Of a stretch of 11,328 nt of DNA, positions 7,023 through 11,328 are shown piece by piece (positions within the stretch are counted from its first letter, which is position 1; every line of letters begins with the position of its first letter). The position numbers and the translations under genes are program-made. The stretch is from Mortierella sp. BCC40632 (taxonomy: Eukaryota; Mortierellomycota; Mortierellomycetes; Mortierellales; Mortierellaceae): assembly GCA_011634665.1 (NCBI GenBank), contig WAEK01000062.1:1-11328 (forward strand), written 5' to 3'. The notes beneath the pieces were generated by a model. It did no database searches. It saw only the letters and a list, made by a program, of their open reading frames with translations, and had not been told where the DNA came from.

Positions 7023-7660
7023 TGATTTGATCTTAAAAAGAAAAATCTGAGGGCATTCCAAAGATCAGGCGATGTCAGACTATCTCATCAATATACACCA
7101 GCGAATAGTGCAAAATAGTGCCTAAATTATCATGACTCTAATCAATATCTGTTCTTCTCTATAATAGACCTCAGAGACGCAAGCAGGATGGACTAACTTA
7201 CGAGAACAGGAAAAAAAGGTAACTTCAGGACGAAGGAAGTTGCCCCAGAAATAAGAAAGGAGGGTCTGGTATTCTTTCTAACTAATAAAGAGAACAATAG
7301 AATAGGAGTGGCTATCAACAAATGGGGATCTTGTGGTCATAATCCTTTGCGGATCAAACTGGAATGGGTCCGTGAAGTCCATGCATCGTGGCCGGGAGGG
7401 ACAATGAGCCAAACGATGGTCCATAGACCATTGTTTGGGGAGCCTTCTTGAATGCAATCACCTCCAAACCGAGTCTCATACGTACCAAAAATGCAGTCGT
7501 TACTTCGATCTGTTAACTATCTCCTGCCGTCACGCTGGTGAGGAATCGAGAGAGGTATGATGAGATCTGTTCAGGACATATGCGAAAATAGGCCTTAGTA
7601 TGAGAGGGGAGTTTGGAGGGAGCATGGTTCCTGTAGAAGTTCGGAGACTTGCTGGTACCT
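7023..7660. other. Non-coding stretch between MITE and second retroelement
   Basis: No frame of useful length and no transposon motif recognised. It holds one strong hairpin at 7409-7438. This is the only sizeable part of the right half that is not clearly repeat-derived and may be old host intergenic DNA. Confidence 0.5.
7409..7438. other. 13-bp stem hairpin
   Basis: CCAAACGATGGTC (7409-7421), loop CATA, then GACCATTGTTTGG (7426-7438). All pairs match except one G-T wobble in RNA. No T-run follows, so it is not a clear terminator. It could be the remains of a palindromic transposon end. Function unknown. Confidence 0.6.
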
Positions 7661-7716
7661 GAAAAAAAAGCACGCTGGAAGCGAAGTGCAAATGTATTCG
7701 GAAGAAAAAGCTGCCC

Positions 7717-7722
7717 TTTATT
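7717..7722 (-). terminator. AATAAA signal in the LTR-like region
   Basis: AATAAA on the minus strand, downstream of TATATAA in element direction. Its placement is consistent with an LTR poly(A) signal. Confidence 0.4.
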
Positions 7723-7740
7723 TAGTGGGGGGTGGGGTCC

Positions 7741-7747
7741 TTATATA
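7741..7747 (-). promoter_or_regulatory. TATA box in the LTR-like region
   Basis: TATATAA on the minus strand, 18 bases before the AATAAA motif at 7722-7717. Expected to drive retroelement transcription in an intact 5' LTR. Confidence 0.45.
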
Positions 7748-7894
7748 GCCCCACGGGCCCCACCGGAAGACACCTAATCGCGTTTACTACACCACACAGC
7801 ATCGAGATCCCGCGTGCCTCTTCGATACACACCGTCTATCGCCTGCTGCCAAGTGAATGCCTCTACCTATCTAATCTGAACAGATCCTATGCTA

Positions 7895-7917
7895 TTTTTT
7901 TTTTTTTTTTTTTTTTT
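7895..7917. repeat. Run of 23 T
   Basis: An uninterrupted T run on the plus strand (A run in retroelement direction) between the end of pol and the LTR-like region. It could be an expanded purine tract next to the LTR or simple homopolymer growth. Its exact length is prone to sequencing error. Confidence 0.8.
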
Positions 7918-7980
7918 GGTGACGCGTCCATGTCTGCTCATTGTCTCTTCCTCTCCTCATCTCTTCCTCTCTTCCCTTCT

Positions 7981-8030
7981 CCAGTCTCTTCATCTCTTTC
8001 TTTCTCCAGTCTCTTCATCTCTTTCTTTCT
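7981..8030. repeat. 25-bp tandem duplication in a pyrimidine tract
   Basis: The unit at 7981-8005 (CCAGTCTCTTCATC...TTCT) is repeated exactly at 8006-8030, with a partial third start at 8031. It lies in a pyrimidine-rich tract (about 7920-8035) at the 3' end of the gypsy pol, where the protein tail becomes Glu/Lys/Arg-rich. Because 25 is not a multiple of 3, the duplication shifts the frame and may have created the present stop at about 7990. Confidence 0.85.
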
Positions 8031-8880
8031 CCAATCTAATCGTCGATCTTAAATCGCGTAAGACTGCGGTGGTTAACTGATCGCCCATTTCGATAAGGTA
8101 CAACTTTACCCCCTCCTTGACAAAACCTATTCGGTACGCATTGCCAGCCAGACATGCTTGAATCCAAAAAGGTCCTTTCCATTTGGCTTCTAACTTCCCT
8201 GATTTATCTTGTGCTCGCTTGTGATCAAACAATAGAACCGGCTGGCCCACTTCAAACTTGGTCGGTTCCCGGCTTTCATCGTACAATTCGAGGAGCTCAT
8301 GGTGTCTGATTGCTCGACTACGGACCTCTCACGCAGAGCACTGAGATATGCCCGTCGGTCCTGGTCCATCTGGTCTACATCCTCTTCGTCCAACAAGGTC
8401 CGTTGTCGATCATTCCCCAGGGTGAGCGCCGGCGCTTGACCAAAGACAAGTTCATATGGCGAAGCTCCCCAACAGGAGGTTGGTGTATTCTCCACGTCCA
8501 GGTAACCCGATCGAGGTGCTCACTCCACTGATCCACTGGACTAAGTCTCTCGGATAAACACCGAGCTAACTGTCTGGTCATGAATTTGTTGTAATTCTCC
8601 ACTTTTCCATTAGTTTGCGGATGGTAGGCTGAGGCTGTGACGACGTTGATCTTGAGCTTATTACAGTAGACCCGGAAAACTCCCGCGCACAGAGGGGACC
8701 CATTGTCGGTGATGATGGTCTCTGGGGGGCCCATATCGCTGTCCAATTTCGCTGGAATGCTCTCCGCACAGTCTTTCCTTCCAAGTTTGCCATTGCTACC
8801 GATTCAATCCATCCCGACAGATAACAAATGATGTTCGGGATATGGCGCTTTCCGTTAGACTCTGGCAAAAGGACCAACTG
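7990..8880 (-). pseudogene. Integrase core and C-terminus of the second gypsy element
   Basis: It continues the integrase after the first catalytic Asp (8884-8882, in the preceding frame). The catalytic core shows an IICYLSGWIES strand (about 8815), the second Asp in ITDNGSPL (8707-8705) and the Glu in NGKVENYN (8599-8597), with the usual spacing of about 35 residues. A GASPYELVFGQ block (about 8465) and a GPY/F module with WKGPFWIQ and GNAYRI (about 8180-8130) follow, then a charged tail. Four frames are used (breaks near 8870, 8750, 8490 and 8290). The enzyme would join retroelement cDNA to the chromosome, but this copy cannot make it whole. Confidence 0.88.
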
Positions 8881-10033
8881 TGTCGAGCCCAACAGTGTTG
8901 AAGATGGTTGGCGGTGGAGGAATCCGATGCAACTGATATCGGGTAGACTCTTTTCTTTGGAACCGCTGACATGTATCGCACACCTCTACCATCTTTTTGA
9001 TATCGGCGTACTGTCCTGGCCAGAAATATGACAAGTTCACAAGTTGGAAGGTACCCTGGATTCCTAGGTGGCCTACGACTGATGACCCATGGCACCGTTC
9101 AGGACTTGTTTCACTTCGGCAGGAGGCACGTACTGCTTGGACCTTCCCCGGAGAACCTTTTCCCAGAGCTTTCCTCCCATCAGGGAAGTAACCAGTCGCC
9201 CGGCGTAGGATGCCTTTCCGTTTGGCCTCGCTAAGGTGTTCAAGTTTGCTTCCTGAGAGATATTCCACGATAGAATCGAATGGTTCTTGTCCTCCGGTCA
9301 GCAGTAGGATCTTCCTATTCAAGGCCTTACTGTCCTCAATATTGTCGATCTCATCGTCCAGGCCGCGGTCTTCCATCCCTTCAATGAGCTGCATTCTGAC
9401 TCTCGACAATGGGTCGGAATCCTTCATGTCCTTGCCAGGCCGATGGTGTATAATAACGTTGAACTCCGCGATGAATGAACTCCATCGAGTAAGTCTGTTG
9501 TTTTGATGTTGGAGGTTATGCAGGTACAATATCGCTCGATGGTCGATGAACACATGGACCCTTTTTCCTAACAGAAGATGTTCATTCTTCTTCAGGCAAT
9601 AGGTCAGCCCAAAGTAGTTCTCGCTCTGAGGCGAAGTATCTTGTCTCCGGCCTGACAACTTCCGACTTCCAAACAAGATAGGCCTGTACCTGGTCTGGAT
9701 AGTGATGTTCTTGTCGTCTTCGATTTCTGCAGCATGCGCCATCACATATCCGGTGACCTTGTCCGAGGTGTCCGCCGATATGATGACGGGCCGTTTATGA
9801 TCGATCATTATCAGGATTGGAGAGGGCAATAAGGCTTGCTGGACATTCACGAAGGCCTCCTCATATTGCTTGTCTTCTTTCCACGCCTTGATGAATTGGG
9901 CCGGCTTCTTGTCATAACGATACAGTTCGAACAACGGTGAAGCCCATCCCGCCAGCCACGATATGAAATCGCTCATAAACAACACGAAGCAATGAAGCCA
10001 CGGGCTCCTTGACATTTTGTGGGAGTCGGCCAA
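8855..10033 (-). CDS. RNase H and integrase N-terminus of the second gypsy element (longest open frame, part of a broken pol)
   Basis: An uninterrupted 392-codon frame, but only a piece of pol and not an independent gene; its ATG lies inside the region linking RT to RNase H. Residues about 80-210 are RNase H of the Ty3 type: Asp88 in ISADTSD, Glu138 in SENYFGL, Asp164 in FIDHRA, and DSDPLSR at 205-211, which closes the domain. Residues about 315-355 are the integrase zinc-binding module, with His315, His322, Cys352 and Cys355 in a relaxed HHCC pattern and YFWPG between. Asp384 in GLDTVGP is the first integrase catalytic residue; the frame then breaks at residue 392. RNase H removes the RNA template during reverse transcription. 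Its survival unbroken, in contrast to its neighbours, suggests chance or milder decay. Confidence 0.85.
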   Translation of the reverse strand: MADSHKMSRSPWLHCFVLFMSDFISWLAGWASPLFELYRYDKKPAQFIKAWKEDKQYEEAFVNVQQALLPSPILIMIDHKRPVIISADTSDKVTGYVMAHAAEIEDDKNITIQTRYRPILFGSRKLSGRRQDTSPQSENYFGLTYCLKKNEHLLLGKRVHVFIDHRAILYLHNLQHQNNRLTRWSSFIAEFNVIIHHRPGKDMKDSDPLSRVRMQLIEGMEDRGLDDEIDNIEDSKALNRKILLLTGGQEPFDSIVEYLSGSKLEHLSEAKRKGILRRATGYFPDGRKALGKGSPGKVQAVRASCRSETSPERCHGSSVVGHLGIQGTFQLVNLSYFWPGQYADIKKMVEVCDTCQRFQRKESTRYQLHRIPPPPTIFNTVGLDTVGPFARV

Positions 10034-10850
10034 AAATTGGATTTTTTCAACTTCTTCGGGTCCGCGCTGATACTGCTCCCGCTAACGATGCGCCCCAGGA
10101 ATTCCCGTTGCTTCACCAGAAACCGGACTTCGCGCCTGAGAACGATCCATTAAACTCATCCATCCGAGCGAGCGCCACCTTCAATTGATCGATGTGATGT
10201 TGGATCTTCTCAGCTCCCAACCCATATCATCGACAAATGAAGCCAGACGATCCCTGAGAATGGGCACATCGAACACCTCATACATGTGCCGGATGTACCA
10301 CTGCATCGAGTCGGCCAAGCCCATGGGCAGTACAGTATACTCCCCATAGCCCTCTCGGGAAGGCCACTGCTGTCAAATATCGGCATTTCTCGGCAATAGG
10401 AGACTGGAGATATCCGTCCTTGCAATCCCAGAATGAGATCCACTCACATCCTTGCAACCGGTAGATCTCCGTCATAGGGTCGGGATGGGCCACGCCATTT
10501 GCTGGATCATTTTGTTCACTGGGATGAAATTGACACACCCGATATGACCCATCCTTCTTGCTGACCAACAATGGATTACATGACACTGGGCTACTGGACT
10601 TCTGCATCTTCCCTGCTTGAACCATCATGTCGACGTAGTCGTCCAGCTTTTTGATTTGCTCGGGTGAATACTTCCTCGTGTAGGCTCTTGGCGGGGAACA
10701 CTTGCATCGACCTGGAATTCGGCTGGAGCCTGTGGTTTGCTGATGTCCAACGTACGGGACATCTCTCCTGGGAGCAGGAAGCATTCTTTGTGTCGTTCGA
10801 AGATGCTGGTGATCTCGTCAATCCTCTCATTCACCTCGGGCAGATCTCCA
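10034..10850 (-). pseudogene. Reverse transcriptase of the second gypsy element, frameshifted
   Basis: From the 5' side: a KYSPEQIKKLDDYVDMM and AGKMQKSSSP block (about 10670-10590), the KKDGSYRVC motif (about 10550), LQGCEWISFWDCKDGYLQ with the first catalytic Asp (about 10450-10405), then PRGLWG (about 10350), and the active-site box FVDD (10237-10226) in another frame, followed by REFLGRIVSG (about 10105-10075) at the thumb/connection. All three catalytic Asp positions of reverse transcriptase are present. The VCVDFR segment is disturbed to VCQFHPS, and frames change near 10535, 10330, 10160 and 10025. It copies element RNA into DNA in intact relatives. Homology is clear; this copy is dead. 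Confidence 0.9.
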
Positions 10851-11328
10851 ACGAACACATTACGATCTTCTGGTCCTGGCAACAATCGGACGGGGGTATC
10901 GGACAGAATGTCTCGACACCTGGGAGCTTCAGGCAGAAGCCATATTGATTTGCTTACAAAAATTTGGCTGGAAATCTGCAGGGCGTCTTGATGGTCCTCT
11001 CCGATATCAACACTTCCTTCATTTCGGGAGCTGCTGGGACCCTAACCAGAAGAAGGAATACCGACGCAATGTCTCCCCTTATATCGTCCTGGATCAACTC
11101 GTGCATGTCAATGATCTCCATATCTCTCTGGTCGGGATCTGCGCCAGCCTTAATCAACAGTACTTTTGCGGATCCTCCTCTTCGTCTTCGATCCCCTCCC
11201 GTCTCGTCCGTTTCCTCCCCAGACTCTGAAGAGTGGTCCAGGTATTCGTAACCACTTGATCCACTGTGTCCTCCGTAGTATCCGTCTCATTTCCTCCCGA
11301 GGAGGATCTGCCGGCTTTCAGAACTAAG
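10851..11328 (-). pseudogene. Pre-RT region of the second gypsy element, function not recognised
   Basis: Two linked open stretches. The first (11286-10954) begins with a Gly/Ser/Glu/Asp-rich acidic segment and a short RRRRGG basic run, then a more ordered part containing ADPDQRDMEIIDMHELIQDD and PAEMKEVLIS-like sequence. The second (from about 10970) carries SIWLLPEAPRCRD and runs into the conserved IFERHKECFLLPGEM segment that usually lies just before reverse transcriptase. I cannot find a protease DTG or DSG active site, so the protease is either further right or lost. A frameshift near 10955 separates the two. Likely the linker between protease and RT; no family assigned. Confidence 0.55.

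Larger units (their letters stand above)
7661..7882 (-). repeat. LTR-like region of the second Ty3/gypsy element, edges uncertain
   Basis: It lies just past the 3' end of the second gypsy pol on the minus strand. In element direction it has TATATAA (7747-7741) followed by AATAAA (7722-7717), the same layout as the other LTR. Candidate ends are TGTTCAG at 7882 and ...TTTTTTTTCA at 7661. No inverted terminal match beyond TG/CA is seen, and there is no clean purine tract at 7883, so the edges are a guess from position. Confidence 0.45.
7661..11328 (-). mobile_element. Second Ty3/gypsy retrotransposon, 5' part outside the window
   Basis: On the minus strand the order is pre-RT linker, reverse transcriptase, RNase H, integrase, GPY/F module, basic tail, LTR-like region. 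This is the Ty3/gypsy order. It has no chromodomain and its residues differ clearly from the chromovirus at 2086-3933, so it is a separate lineage. Gag and protease would lie beyond 11328. All domains are present but broken by frameshifts, except for one long open frame covering RNase H and the start of integrase. Confidence 0.9.

Noticed and set aside
7732..8080. Plus-strand frames rich in Phe, Ser and Leu
   Set aside because: They are translations of the 23-T run and the pyrimidine tandem repeat, antisense to the end of the gypsy pol.

Overview
The window looks like repeat-rich, gene-poor nuclear DNA of a eukaryote, most likely a fungus. The basis is the mix of transposon families: Tc1/mariner, hAT, DIRS-type tyrosine-recombinase retroelement, and two Ty3/gypsy elements, one a chromovirus with a C-terminal chromodomain. 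This mix is common in early-diverging fungi such as Mucoromycota, but I cannot fix the taxon from the sequence. I see no host gene, rRNA, tRNA or CRISPR array. Every recognisable protein is a mobile-element protein broken by frameshifts or stops.

Layout, left to right. 1-896 (+): a decayed Tc1-like transposase whose start lies outside the window. 897-2085: non-coding, pyrimidine-rich in part, holding a small inverted-repeat element at 1535-1694. 2086-3933 (-): the 3' part of a Ty3/gypsy chromovirus, consisting of the RNase H tail, integrase, chromodomain, polypurine tract and a sharply bounded 162-bp LTR. 3934-4746: a long inverted-repeat element with arms of about 250 bp and a 305-bp centre. 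4747-5613 (+): the C-terminal half of a hAT transposase. 5614-5730: a hairpin MITE. 5730-6320 (-): a DIRS-type reverse-transcriptase fragment. 6323-6888: a CTCG-rich block that becomes a minisatellite of 19-20 bp units. 6889-7022: a second, better preserved copy of the hairpin MITE. 7023-7660: no gene. 7661-11328 (-): the LTR-like end and most of the pol region of a second, different Ty3/gypsy element, running off the right edge.

The pieces do not work together as a system; they are remnants that inserted next to or into one another. The least explained material is the MITE pair with a 57-bp identical stretch, the minisatellite built from the same GGCTCG motif as the MITE ends, the long inverted repeat at 3934-4746, and the short MITE at 1535-1694. 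The frameshifts are so frequent, while catalytic motifs survive, that indel errors in the assembly should be excluded before all of them are read as decay.
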